51,705 bases of DNA from a virus, in IMG/VR virus record IMGVR_UViG_3300048834_000253, positions 1 to 51,705 of that record. One strand, written 5' to 3'. Every line of letters begins with the position of its first letter. Within the stretch, counting starts at the first letter, position 1. Below the pieces are notes generated by a model. The model saw only the letters and a list, made by a program, of their open reading frames with translations, was not told where the DNA came from and did no database searches. Made by a program: the position numbers and the translations under genes. Shown here piece after piece: positions 1-7,874 of this stretch.

Positions 1-127
1 TGCTGGTCTTGAGCTTTTCGTGCGCCACTTGCTCGGTGTGCAGCCGCCCGGTTTGCACCAGCAGCAGGCCCGCCAGCGCCAGGGCGGCGGCGATGGCGCC
101 CCAGGCTTTGAGTTTGTCGAGGATCAT
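1..127. repeat. Left copy of exact terminal direct repeat
   Basis: Bases 1-127 are identical to 51579-51705. Read on the minus strand this copy is the first 42 codons of the Rz-type spanin gene, whose full copy is at the right end. Joining the ends puts the Rz start codon over the stop of the gene at 124-465 in an ATGA overlap, the coupling used throughout this operon, so the repeat is best explained as the overlap of a circular contig. A length of 127 is a common assembler k-mer. Genuine terminal redundancy is the alternative. Confidence 0.95.
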
Positions 128-465
128 TCAACCTCCACGTCCGGCAGATCGACGGTCTGCCCTGCCAGCGCGTGATTGCTATCCGTCAGAAATTGAATGC
201 GCCCATCAGTCACAAAGGAATGGCACACGTTCGGCACTGGGTTGCCATCCGGCCCGAGCTCCCACTCCCCATTCCACTTGCCATCTGGCCCGAGCTTGAC
301 CTTCATGCCTCTCGCAAGAATGGAAGGCTGTAGCGTCGGACGCGACAAACTGCCGTTGAATGTCCAGGCCCCGCTGCCCTCCAGCGGAAGGCAGTGCTCA
401 TTCCCGCATCCAGGGCACTGGAAAACAACGTGTTTGCTATCAAGTCGTTCAATTCGATCTGTCAT
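124..465 (-). CDS. DUF6527-type zinc-ribbon-like protein in the lysis cassette
   Basis: This encodes a 113-residue protein resembling the DUF6527 family of small phage proteins of unknown function. Visible features are a CPGCGNEH knuckle near the N-terminus, a WTFNGSLSRPT segment, a later Cys-His (VCHSFVTDGRIQFL) and an acidic end. The Cys and His residues could bind one metal ion; this is inference. The start at 465 was chosen because GGAGG precedes it by 8 nt and it begins directly at the conserved part; a longer reading frame to 636 would overlap the endolysin gene. Its stop overlaps the Rz start across the circular join. Position between endolysin and spanin suggests late expression but not a role. 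Confidence 0.75.
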   Translation of the reverse strand: MTDRIERLDSKHVVFQCPGCGNEHCLPLEGSGAWTFNGSLSRPTLQPSILARGMKVKLGPDGKWNGEWELGPDGNPVPNVCHSFVTDGRIQFLTDSNHALAGQTVDLPDVEVE

Positions 466-511
466 TCCCAGTACCTCCACCAGTACCAAACCATTGCGAT
501 CCAAATAGCCA

Positions 512-1027
512 TCACTGCACCCCCATGCACGCAGCGTTGCGCTGTTGTTGTCGCGTCCAGACTCCCATGCACCGTGTGTTGCCGGGTGTAGAACAGTCGT
601 AGCCTGCTGCGAATTTATAGCGCAGGTAAGCCCCACAAGCTGCGATGTAGTTGCCCTGTTTTGTCAGGCGCAGCATGGACGATTTCTGCCATGTGGCACA
701 CCCGTATTGCCCTGCGAAGTCCACGGCCTGCGCGAATTCGACGGGGTGAACTGGAGTCTCGCCCAGGCTGTCGCGCACGCATTTCCCGTATGTTTGCTCA
801 AGCAAGTTGGTCGCAAGCTCTGCCGCACGTTGCCTTGTGATGTGCTTGTCTGCCATCGTTACCATGGTTCCATCTTCGTAGTGCGTACTGCCGTGGCCGA
901 TGGTCGGTACATCGCCCTTTGTGGGGATGACCGGCGCAGGTGTAAAGCCCTCGAACGCGATCCACGCGGCGATGATGGCCGCGCCGATCTTCATCGTGTG
1001 GGCTGGAAGGCGCTTTGTGTCAGCCAT
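512..1027 (-). CDS. Endolysin, GH24-type lysozyme with signal-anchor N-terminus
   Basis: This 171-residue protein is a phage lysozyme that would cleave the glycan strands of peptidoglycan. A short hydrophobic stretch (MKIGAAIIAAWIAF, residues 12-25) immediately precedes the catalytic Glu26 (FEGF). This is the arrangement of SAR endolysins, which are exported by the host Sec system and held in the inner membrane until release. The GDVPTIGHGST block (39-49) is the second active-site region. Spacing from Glu to Asp is longer than in T4 lysozyme, so Asp39 and Thr42 as partners are inferred. Five cysteines in the body may form disulfides. The start overlaps the stop of the upstream membrane gene (ATGA). 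Confidence 0.88.
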   Translation of the reverse strand: MADTKRLPAHTMKIGAAIIAAWIAFEGFTPAPVIPTKGDVPTIGHGSTHYEDGTMVTMADKHITRQRAAELATNLLEQTYGKCVRDSLGETPVHPVEFAQAVDFAGQYGCATWQKSSMLRLTKQGNYIAACGAYLRYKFAAGYDCSTPGNTRCMGVWTRQQQRNAACMGVQ

Positions 1028-1401
1028 CAGATCAGTCCGAGTCTCTTAGCGATGAACATCACAACAAGACCAGCGGCGCCCCACACAGCGGACACAACCC
1101 ATGCGCTTGTTTGCTTTTGCATCGGCGCGTCGCGCTCAAGAACATCAACGCGCTTTTCAACGTCGCCAAGATTCTTTTCAACAATCGCCAATGCTGTGAA
1201 TGCCCTTTCCTGCGCTGCACTTGCGTTGCTCTGACGCTCTTCAATGACCAGCAGTTTTTGAAACGCTGCTGTCATGTCACGGTGCGAGCTTTTGAGATCC
1301 TGCATGTCGCCGTGCAGAGCATCGAGTCTTGTTGCAACTACTTCGATGAGCGCGTCAGATTGACGCCGTGCAAAGCTGTTGAATTGTTCAGTGTTTGCCA
1401 T
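1027..1401 (-). CDS. XhlA-like membrane protein, candidate holin
   Basis: This 124-residue protein has a long, probably coiled-coil helix (residues 10-95, including IVEKNLGDVEKRVDVLERD) followed by one C-terminal transmembrane segment (about 102-118, VVSAVWGAAGLVVMFIAK) and a short basic tail. That layout is shared with the haemolysin XhlA family, which assists holins. It sits directly upstream of the endolysin in an ATGA overlap, so a holin or holin-partner role is likely. No other candidate holin with several membrane segments is found in the cassette. A SAR endolysin needs only depolarisation, so a pinholin-type function is also possible. Confidence 0.6.
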   Translation of the reverse strand: MANTEQFNSFARRQSDALIEVVATRLDALHGDMQDLKSSHRDMTAAFQKLLVIEERQSNASAAQERAFTALAIVEKNLGDVEKRVDVLERDAPMQKQTSAWVVSAVWGAAGLVVMFIAKRLGLI

Positions 1402-1912
1402 CAGCAGCCCTCCCCATCACGGCCCGCAGCGAGCACGGGTCGAAGCGCCAGGCATCGAGCAGGCCCAGCATCTCGGCGCAGGCCTCGCTGCACATCACGC
1501 GGCTGCGCTTGTTGGGCACGACCCAGGCCAAAAAGCCCAGGATGAGCTGCCAGTCGTACAGCCGCCCCTCATTCAGCACCGCCCACGTCGCAGCGGCCTG
1601 CGCGCCGGGCATGTCGTCAAGCTGCCAGTGGTCCGGCTTGATGACGATGCGTTTGAACCGCACCCCACCACGCTTGCCGGGGCGCCGTGGGCTCCAGGCC
1701 GGGATGTGCTCAAGTCCGGTGCTGCTGACGCACCACAGGGCGCCGTCTGCATCGGGCGCACAGGTGCCATCGGGCATGAGCGCATCCACCCCATCGCCTG
1801 GCTCGAACACGATTTCGCTGTGGCTGTAGGGGCCGCGCAGGCGCAGGCGGATCAGGATGTTGCCCAGGCCCAGGATGCCCGCGCGGGTGCCGTGGTAGCT
1901 TGCGAGTTTCAT
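1388..1912 (-). CDS. Permuted papain-like (YiiX/NlpC-type) enzyme
   Basis: This 174-residue protein shows the order expected of circularly permuted NlpC/P60 (YiiX/LRAT-type) thiol enzymes: a conserved His early (YSHSEIVF, about residue 29) and the candidate nucleophile Cys late (VMCSEACAEML, about residue 140). Members cut amide or ester bonds in cell wall or lipid substrates; the substrate here is unknown. The start at 1912 overlaps the upstream stop (ATGA); upstream in-frame codons look like read-through of the neighbouring gene. Its place between tail-fibre and lysis genes fits a wall- or envelope-active virion or lysis enzyme. Related phage proteins are often left as hypothetical. Confidence 0.6.
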   Translation of the reverse strand: MKLASYHGTRAGILGLGNILIRLRLRGPYSHSEIVFEPGDGVDALMPDGTCAPDADGALWCVSSTGLEHIPAWSPRRPGKRGGVRFKRIVIKPDHWQLDDMPGAQAAATWAVLNEGRLYDWQLILGFLAWVVPNKRSRVMCSEACAEMLGLLDAWRFDPCSLRAVMGRAADGKH

Positions 1913-2316
1913 AGCGTTTTCGCCTGCAAAAACAGTGCGTCCGTCTGCGCATCCGTCAGCCCGAGCGCAGGCGCCAACGAGGCTACCAACCCATGGTGCC
2001 TTTGGACTTCCTGGCTGTATTCCCACTGAATCCGCGCCGCTTCTTTCTGCGGGCTGGGCAGGCCGTTGATGGCAGCGTCAATGTCATCAAGCAGGCCAGC
2101 ACCCAGCAGCGCAAGTCGAGCTTGGCGCATCGTGACTGCTGACGGTACGACAGGCGGCTCAGGGGGCGGCGGCGTCAGGTTCTCACCATCCCAGAGCCAG
2201 CCGATACCGCCGCCGTGCTGGTCGGCATCAATCAGCGTCACTCCGGGCAGCGCATTGAGACTCTCGACGGCAATGGTGTTGGCGACTGCGCCGCCCTCGA
2301 TGATGTGAGCGCGCAT
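1909..2316 (-). CDS. Tail fibre assembly-like / fibre-associated protein
   Basis: This 135-residue protein follows the tail fibre gene with no gap. The N-terminal half contains ALPGVTLIDADQHGGGIGWLWDGENLTPP, a tryptophan-bearing segment of the type found in small proteins encoded after fibres. A proline linker (PPPPEPPVVPSA) leads into a helical C-terminal part (TMRQARLALLGAGLLDDIDAAI) that is typical of phage tail fibre assembly or fibre-tip accessory proteins. Function as chaperone or fibre subunit is inferred from position and composition. Stop overlaps the next start. Confidence 0.6.
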   Translation of the reverse strand: MRAHIIEGGAVANTIAVESLNALPGVTLIDADQHGGGIGWLWDGENLTPPPPEPPVVPSAVTMRQARLALLGAGLLDDIDAAINGLPSPQKEAARIQWEYSQEVQRHHGLVASLAPALGLTDAQTDALFLQAKTL

Positions 2317-4155
2317 TTAGATCACCTCCACGATTGTGATTTTTCCGTCAGCGCCGTCGCCGCCCTTGCCTGCGGGGAAGCCGTTGATGTTGCCCGTGCC
2401 ACCGTCGCCGCCGTCGCCGGGGTTGACGCCGTTGGCGCCTGCCGTGCCCACTACCACGCCGGTTGCGCCGCCGCTTCGCCCGCCGCGCTGGCCACCCAGC
2501 AGGGCTTGAATGCCGGTTGCACTGGCGTCGCTGCCTGCACGGCCATTCGGACCGCCCCACTCCGTATTTGTAACGACACTAATACCTGACCCTCTGAGCT
2601 GCCCTGCTGCATTGCCAGCGGGTGCGGCGTCTTTTCCTCCGCCGAGTGGGCCGTCGCCGTGCGAAGAACTGGAGCCGCCGTTGCCGGTGTGCACACCCCC
2701 GGCTGCAGAGCGCAGCGCGCCGATGCTTGATGCGCCGCCAGACGTCCCCGCCCCGATGGTCTTGTTTGCGGGGGAGTTATCTACCGATGCAGCAGCACCA
2801 CCCGTGCCTTTCGCGCCCACGGTGCACGTCACCGACGCCCCCACCGTGACCTCGGCAAGTGCAATGCTGGTTTTCCAGCGCTCGCCCGCACCACCCCCGC
2901 CGCCGTTGTAGCGTGCTGCTGCACGGGCGCCACCACCGCCGCCCGCGCCCCCAGCAATCAGGTCGGCATCCCACTGCTGGATGCCCGGCGCCCATACGTA
3001 GCTGCCCGTGGTCGTGAAGGTCTTGGTGCCACCAACAAGTGGAATGGAATAGAGCGCGGCGCCGTCGCACAGCACGAGCCGGACGGCGCCGGGGTACAAC
3101 ACAAAGTTCGCAAGCCCGTCAATCGTCTCGGCGCTGTTCGGGTCGAGCGTAATGTCACCCGTGTCATAGTTGCGCACGTAGCACCACCAGCCGTTACCCA
3201 GCGTGGCGGCTGCAGTGAGTCCAAGCGTCCATGTGCCGCTGCAGTCGATGAGTGCGCCTTTGTCCGTGCCGACAAGCGTGTATGCGCTGGTTTTTGTGGC
3301 TCGGGCCATGCTGCCCGGTGCGGCTTCCGAAGTCCACTCCACCCCTGTCTCATTGCTCTTGACGCGCAGGTTTTTAAGTGCCTGACCAGCCAGCGCCGGT
3401 ATATCAGCCCCCAAATCCTCCACCCACGATGCGTCTTTTCTCGCGTATGCTTTTCCATCGCTGGGCGCCTCTGGCACAGGCCCGCCAGCAATGGACGCAG
3501 CGCTCGCCGCAGCCTCTGCCGCTTTTGTCGTTGCGATGCCAGCCTGCGTCGTTGCGATGCCAGCCTGCGTCGTTGCGATGCCAGCTTGCGTGGTGGCTAC
3601 GCCAGCTTGCGTTGTGGCCGTAGAGGCTTGCGCCGCAGCAACGCCAGCCTGCGTTGTGGCCGTTCCGGCCTGCGTGGTGGCGACCCCTGCTTGAGTCGTG
3701 GCCGTTGTTGCCGCATTCTGCGCAGCCGTATTTGCCACCTCCACATCCTCCACATTGATGGCCAACTGCACCCGGCCTGCGGAAATGTCGGTGGCCAGCA
3801 CGCCAGAGGTGTGCCCCGCGATGACGGAATAGATGTTCTTGCTGACCGGATCGCGGAAGTAGTCACTGATGACGTAGGCGGTGGCGGTCAGCCAATCGCC
3901 TCTATACCGTCCGTAAGAGATTGCCGTGATGTTGCCTGACGCATTGAAGGCCAGCACCAGATTGGCCCGGGCGCCCGCGTCCATGGCCAAGGTCTGATCT
4001 GCCGTGCCTACCGGGAGTTTGATGGCCCGGTCTGCATCGCCCTGCACTTCATCAAAGCCAGCTTCTACGCGGGCGAACTCGTCTTTGAGCACCTGGGACG
4101 AAACCCGCTGTTCTGGGAGGGGGTTATAGGCGCGCGTGTAAAAATCGTTGGGCAT
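2317..4155 (-). CDS. Tail fibre protein with glycine-rich tip
   Basis: This 612-residue protein is the likely receptor-binding fibre. Residues 1-150 form an N-terminal domain beginning MPNDFYTRAYNPLPEQR, probably for attachment to the tail. Residues 150-210 are tandem heptapeptide repeats (TTQAGVA type), which would form an extended or coiled-coil shaft. The middle has two short beta-rich segments. The C-terminal 200 residues are extremely rich in Gly, Ala and Ser (for example GGAGGGGGARAAARYNGGGGG), comparable to adhesin tips that fold as packed polyglycine helices. Overlap or abutment with the following assembly-type gene supports the assignment. No diversity-generating retroelement accompanies it. 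Confidence 0.8.
   Translation of the reverse strand: MPNDFYTRAYNPLPEQRVSSQVLKDEFARVEAGFDEVQGDADRAIKLPVGTADQTLAMDAGARANLVLAFNASGNITAISYGRYRGDWLTATAYVISDYFRDPVSKNIYSVIAGHTSGVLATDISAGRVQLAINVEDVEVANTAAQNAATTATTQAGVATTQAGTATTQAGVAAAQASTATTQAGVATTQAGIATTQAGIATTQAGIATTKAAEAAASAASIAGGPVPEAPSDGKAYARKDASWVEDLGADIPALAGQALKNLRVKSNETGVEWTSEAAPGSMARATKTSAYTLVGTDKGALIDCSGTWTLGLTAAATLGNGWWCYVRNYDTGDITLDPNSAETIDGLANFVLYPGAVRLVLCDGAALYSIPLVGGTKTFTTTGSYVWAPGIQQWDADLIAGGAGGGGGARAAARYNGGGGGAGERWKTSIALAEVTVGASVTCTVGAKGTGGAAASVDNSPANKTIGAGTSGGASSIGALRSAAGGVHTGNGGSSSSHGDGPLGGGKDAAPAGNAAGQLRGSGISVVTNTEWGGPNGRAGSDASATGIQALLGGQRGGRSGGATGVVVGTAGANGVNPGDGGDGGTGNINGFPAGKGGDGADGKITIVEVI
3527..3715 (-). repeat. Nine tandem 21-bp repeats in the tail fibre gene
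   Basis: Nine consecutive 21-bp units encode a heptapeptide of the QAGxATT type. The first two units (3527-3547 and 3548-3568) are identical and the third (3569-3589) differs at one base; the others have diverged. Near-identical neighbours suggest recent expansion by slipped pairing, which would change fibre shaft length in steps of seven residues. Confidence 0.9.
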
Positions 4156-4161
4156 AGTGGT

Positions 4162-6201
4162 TTACCGGTCAAGCCTGCGCGGCGTGTACACCACGGAAAC
4201 GCTTTGCAGGGTGTGGGGGAGTTCGTTGCTGGCCTGACTGATCACGCTCAGGCTCAGATCGGCACCAACACCGTCGAGCCGAACCTTGCTGATGGTGTTG
4301 CGCGGGATGTCGTAAAAGCTCTCGTCGTAGCTGCTGACGTCGTAGTACGCGCCATTGGCAGAGCGCAGCACCTCGGCGGCATCGGTCAGGCCAATCTCTG
4401 GGTTGCCCAGGCTGTATTCGCCCTGGACGATCACCCGGAAGGCGCTGTCAGATTTGCTTTCCAGGTCGGCCCGGCGAAAGCGCTTTTTCTCCATCGGGCT
4501 TTTGATGTGGTTGAAGGCCAGCTTTAGGTAGGCGAAGATTTCCAGCCCGTCGAAGCTGCGCCCCCGGTCGGCTTCATAAACGTAACCGTCATCGCTGCCA
4601 AAGAAAGTGCGGTTGTCACCGGCCATCACGGCTTCGCAGGTGCACCACACCGTCTTGCCGTAGTTGATGGGCATGAACGACAGAGCCACACCGTCCCGGG
4701 TTGCGATGGGGGTGATGCTCAAGCTATCACCGGTGGCAAAGAACAGGCGCATGCGCTGGTCTGCGCGGTTCACCACCGAAGCAATGGCGAGGCGGTTGCG
4801 CAGCAGGCGCTGGATGCGCGCCGACAGCGGCAGGCGAGAGAAGTTTCCGAAGGATTGGGATGCTTCCAGCGTGGCCAGCCCCAGGGTATCGAAGGCGATG
4901 ATTCGCCCCAGGCTCTGCACGCTCCAGCGCTGGGCGCCCACGTCATCCGAGAATGACGACAGTTTCCAGTCTGCGGTGCTGCTGCCATACAGCACCCAGG
5001 TGCGGGTTGCAGAAAACACCATGAGGGCGCCGCCGTCCGCATCCGATGGCAGCACCTTGAAGCCGGTCACCACGTCGCCCGCTGCAATCTCCCCGGCGCC
5101 AGTCACAGCAGACCACCGAAACGGCTCGGCAATGGAGCTGTTCTGCACCGACCCGTCGAAGCTGAAAAACAGGTGATTCTTGTGCGCCACGCAGTGCACA
5201 GGCTTGTCCACCGCCATGCCGGTTTTGATGGGCACCAGCACGTCGCCGTCAAACTCGAAGCCACGGTTCACACCGTCTGAGCCATAGATGCGCTGCGCAC
5301 CTGCACGTCCGGTGAAGTTGTACACGCACAATTCCAGCCTGCCGCCTGGCAGCATGGTGATCGAAGTTTCCGCTCCACTGGCAGTAGCCGTGACACCTGC
5401 GGTGAAGGCCCCGGCAGTGAATGACCCGCCCGATGGCGCAGCGATGATGAAGCGCCCGGCTGCAGTGCCCGCAGCCCAAGTGCCCGACTCCAGCGAGATC
5501 CGTTTGAGTACGGCAGACACTGCACCTTTAGTGATCGTTGCCCCTTCGGCGGGGGCGGGGCCACTGCCCGCAGTGAATGCCAGTTCACGATAGAACGGAA
5601 CCAGCACCCAGCCAGCGGCTGAACTCTTGTACATTTCGCACGCAGTCACCCCGGCGTTGTCGCGCCAGGCATAGACCACCGTGCCCAGAATGCCGATGCC
5701 ACGGATTGGCCCAGAGCCAGGAACAGCGCCAATGTCTGCCCGGTAGCTGGCGGCTGCCAGCGTTGCAAACTCGTTGTCATCGAAACCGTCAATGTCCGAG
5801 GCGTCGCCGTAAATCACGCCGATGGGGGTTCCAGCGACATTCAGCGTCTCGCCCGATTCAAAGGCGCCCACCACGCGGGTGATCACGATCTGGGATGCGC
5901 TGCGCACCTGAATGACGCGCCCGGTGGCTGCGGATGTGACGCCCGTCACGGTGTTTCCAACCGCAACCCCGGTGAAAACATCAACCGCCTGGAAGCACTT
6001 GTAGTCGGCATCGCTGGGACGTGGCCGACCGTCAAAGCGCTCGTACCCGCCAATGCGCTCGTACCCTTCCAGTGCGGAGCTTTCGTAGTTCATGGCGCCG
6101 ACCACCGTTCCAGGCTTCAGCGTCAACTGAGCCGACTCGGCATCCAGCCCCCCCGCCAGCGGGAAATACTGGGTCTTGGTGGGCGGCATCTGCATGCTCA
6201 T
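4162..6201 (-). CDS. Tail tube/stabilisation-type structural protein (podovirus nozzle-like)
   Basis: This 679-residue protein begins MSMQMPPTKTQYFPLAGGLD and is beta-rich throughout, with repeated Gly/Ala and Trp-containing strands. It matches the style of large podovirus proteins annotated as stabilisation or tail proteins that lie between the head-tail adaptor and the fibre. The order portal, head, adaptor, this gene, fibre supports a role in the short tail. No enzymatic motif is seen. The start overlaps the stop of the adaptor-like gene. It may carry the fibre attachment site; this is inference. Confidence 0.65.
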   Translation of the reverse strand: MSMQMPPTKTQYFPLAGGLDAESAQLTLKPGTVVGAMNYESSALEGYERIGGYERFDGRPRPSDADYKCFQAVDVFTGVAVGNTVTGVTSAATGRVIQVRSASQIVITRVVGAFESGETLNVAGTPIGVIYGDASDIDGFDDNEFATLAAASYRADIGAVPGSGPIRGIGILGTVVYAWRDNAGVTACEMYKSSAAGWVLVPFYRELAFTAGSGPAPAEGATITKGAVSAVLKRISLESGTWAAGTAAGRFIIAAPSGGSFTAGAFTAGVTATASGAETSITMLPGGRLELCVYNFTGRAGAQRIYGSDGVNRGFEFDGDVLVPIKTGMAVDKPVHCVAHKNHLFFSFDGSVQNSSIAEPFRWSAVTGAGEIAAGDVVTGFKVLPSDADGGALMVFSATRTWVLYGSSTADWKLSSFSDDVGAQRWSVQSLGRIIAFDTLGLATLEASQSFGNFSRLPLSARIQRLLRNRLAIASVVNRADQRMRLFFATGDSLSITPIATRDGVALSFMPINYGKTVWCTCEAVMAGDNRTFFGSDDGYVYEADRGRSFDGLEIFAYLKLAFNHIKSPMEKKRFRRADLESKSDSAFRVIVQGEYSLGNPEIGLTDAAEVLRSANGAYYDVSSYDESFYDIPRNTISKVRLDGVGADLSLSVISQASNELPHTLQSVSVVYTPRRLDR

Positions 6202-6890
6202 GCCAGCGGCCTTGCGCCAAAGCCAGGCGCTGGAAGCTGTGACTGCGTGAGAGCAGACATCAGCATGTTGTAGTTCTGGTCAGCACGTTGGACGACTTCG
6301 CTTGCCGCGTCGAACCCGCCGTACTCACGCAACGCCCTCCAGACGATCATCATGTGGAACCGCTGCGGCATGGCGGGCTCGTCGGCATCAGCCGTCATGT
6401 CCAACACGTCGCGGATGTAGGACGCACGCACCTTGTGGGCAGAGTCAGGGGTGGGCGCGACAAGCAGATCGCCCGATGGGTCAACGCTCCAAAAGCGCAC
6501 CGGCCCGGCTGAATGCACACCCACAATGAACCGGCGTCGGAACGTGTCGTAGGGCAGGTACTGCAGGCCATATTCGGCGGCCTGTCCATCGGTCAGCCGC
6601 CAGGCGCTGGGCCGGTAGTCGTCGGCCTGCGGCTTCCACGTCGCCCAATCGGTCAGGGCAAACCCCGGCGCACTGGCTGTGGGCGACATGACCATCGCAG
6701 ACGTTTCGCCAAGCGCCTCACCGCGCCGGAAGAACCAGCTTTCGTGCATGAGCGCAATATCGCGCCATGCAAAGTTGACCCATTGGAAGATCCGGGCGTC
6801 ATCGCCCTTTGCCGTGGCAAGGGACGCAGGAGCGCCACCTGACAAACCGCTCTCGCGCTTGACTGCTTGGGCCAACTGCAGGAAGTTCAT
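6198..6890 (-). CDS. Head-to-tail adaptor-type protein
   Basis: This 230-residue protein starts MNFLQLAQAVKRESGLSGG and has a pattern seen in podovirus adaptor proteins that bind beneath the portal ring: an N-terminal helical part with a KGDDARIFQWVNFAWRDIAL segment, a central beta section (LQYLPYDTFRRRF, VDPSGDLLVAPTP) and a C-terminal helix (QRFHMMIVWRALREYGGF). The gene lies between head genes and the large tail protein. Function is inferred from this pattern and order. Confidence 0.65.
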   Translation of the reverse strand: MNFLQLAQAVKRESGLSGGAPASLATAKGDDARIFQWVNFAWRDIALMHESWFFRRGEALGETSAMVMSPTASAPGFALTDWATWKPQADDYRPSAWRLTDGQAAEYGLQYLPYDTFRRRFIVGVHSAGPVRFWSVDPSGDLLVAPTPDSAHKVRASYIRDVLDMTADADEPAMPQRFHMMIVWRALREYGGFDAASEVVQRADQNYNMLMSALTQSQLPAPGFGARPLA

Positions 6891-6896
6891 GAAGGA

Positions 6897-7241
6897 TCAA
6901 GCCTGCATGAAGTTGCGCGACTGCATGGGAAAGCGTGCACGCTCCACCCAGGTCATCTTTTCGAGGTTGTCCGGCTCGTTCGGGTCAGCTTCTTTGACCG
7001 TGTAGGACAGGCTCTCGATGTGCTTGGCCATCTCCACGGGGACGCGAACCCACTTCTCGAAATGGACTTTGATTTGGTAGTTGTTCAGCCCAAAGAACGG
7101 CTGCTGCGGCTCGTTCGGGTCAGCGCGCGTGAGCTTGATTTCGCAGGTTTCACCGCTGAAACCATGCTGCTGAATTGCCTTGGCAATATTGGTGGTCGAG
7201 TCGGCGTCGGTGGTGGATTCGAACGCGGGTTGCTTGGCCAT
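6897..7241 (-). CDS. Small structural-region protein of unknown function
   Basis: This 114-residue acidic protein (MAKQPAFESTTDADSTTN) has no membrane segment and no motif that I recognise. It contains two copies of DPNEP (residues about 42-46 and 87-91), suggesting an internal duplication. A GGAG precedes the ATG, and it is the first gene after a strong minus-strand terminator, so it is probably expressed from read-through or its own promoter. Position between decoration-like and adaptor genes suggests a minor virion or head-completion role. Confidence 0.6.
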   Translation of the reverse strand: MAKQPAFESTTDADSTTNIAKAIQQHGFSGETCEIKLTRADPNEPQQPFFGLNNYQIKVHFEKWVRVPVEMAKHIESLSYTVKEADPNEPDNLEKMTWVERARFPMQSRNFMQA

Positions 7242-7255
7242 GGGGTACTCCAGTT

Positions 7256-7285
7256 AAAAAAATGGGGAGAGGTCGCCCCCTCCCC
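7256..7285 (-). terminator. Strong intrinsic terminator after the capsid genes
   Basis: On the minus strand a 9-bp G+C-rich stem (7264-7285) closed by a GCGA tetraloop is followed by A and seven T (7256-7262). It lies between the decoration-like gene and the 7241 gene, so it would end a short abundant scaffold-capsid-decoration transcript. Confidence 0.85.
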
Positions 7286-7305
7286 TGTGCCTGTATGGCC
7301 GACGC

Positions 7306-7845
7306 TTACAGCGCGGTCGTGGCAGGCAGGAGCGAAATGTCCGTGTAGGTCACGGTCACGTTCGCGGCATCCAGCAACGTGGTGCCAGGGGTGAAGGTCG
7401 TAGCACCCAGCACCACTTTCATCACACCGATAGGCGCATAGCCCGCAGGCACTACCGGCACTTCACCCTTGGAGGTGGACACAATCCCACCGGGCAGCGT
7501 CACGGCCTGGCCGTTGTAGCCCCCCTGCACGACCGCCACAGTGCCTGCGGAGTTGAGTGCCACCACGTAATGCACCGTGGTGCTGGCAGGCTGCACATAG
7601 GCGCCGGGGCCGCTGGCAGAAGCACCAGACACTGGAAGGCCCAGCAGGTTGTGCGTGACAGCGATGGTCTGCGCAGCCAATGCGGCCTTGCTGTAAAAAA
7701 TGCCGTCCACCGTGTAGGTGGTGGCGCCGGTCGTCTTCACGGTGGCAGCGCCGCCTGCATTGATGGCAAGCGCTGCCTTGGAGTAGCAGCGGTCGCCAAG
7801 AGCGCGGCGCAGGCCGTGGTCATTGACTTGGGCAAGAGTGGTCAT
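7306..7845 (-). CDS. Probable head decoration / capsid-associated protein
   Basis: This 179-residue protein has a beta-rich, Thr/Val/Ala-dominated sequence (for example TTYTVDGIFYSKAALAAQTIAV) without charged coils or membrane segments. FYSKAALA and CYSKAALAI are near-identical segments about 27 residues apart, so the N-terminal half contains a short internal repeat. It follows the major capsid gene by 29 nt and precedes a strong terminator, the usual place for an abundant capsid-surface protein. Function is inferred from position and composition; it could also be a small fibre on the head. Confidence 0.55.
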   Translation of the reverse strand: MTTLAQVNDHGLRRALGDRCYSKAALAINAGGAATVKTTGATTYTVDGIFYSKAALAAQTIAVTHNLLGLPVSGASASGPGAYVQPASTTVHYVVALNSAGTVAVVQGGYNGQAVTLPGGIVSTSKGEVPVVPAGYAPIGVMKVVLGATTFTPGTTLLDAANVTVTYTDISLLPATTAL

Positions 7846-7874
7846 GGTTCGATTCCTTTCTTCAAGTCAATGGG

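Noticed and set aside
2317-4155. Diversity-generating retroelement, expected by analogy with BPP-1
   Set aside because: No reverse transcriptase gene and no template/variable repeat pair with adenine-specific changes was found near the fibre gene or elsewhere.
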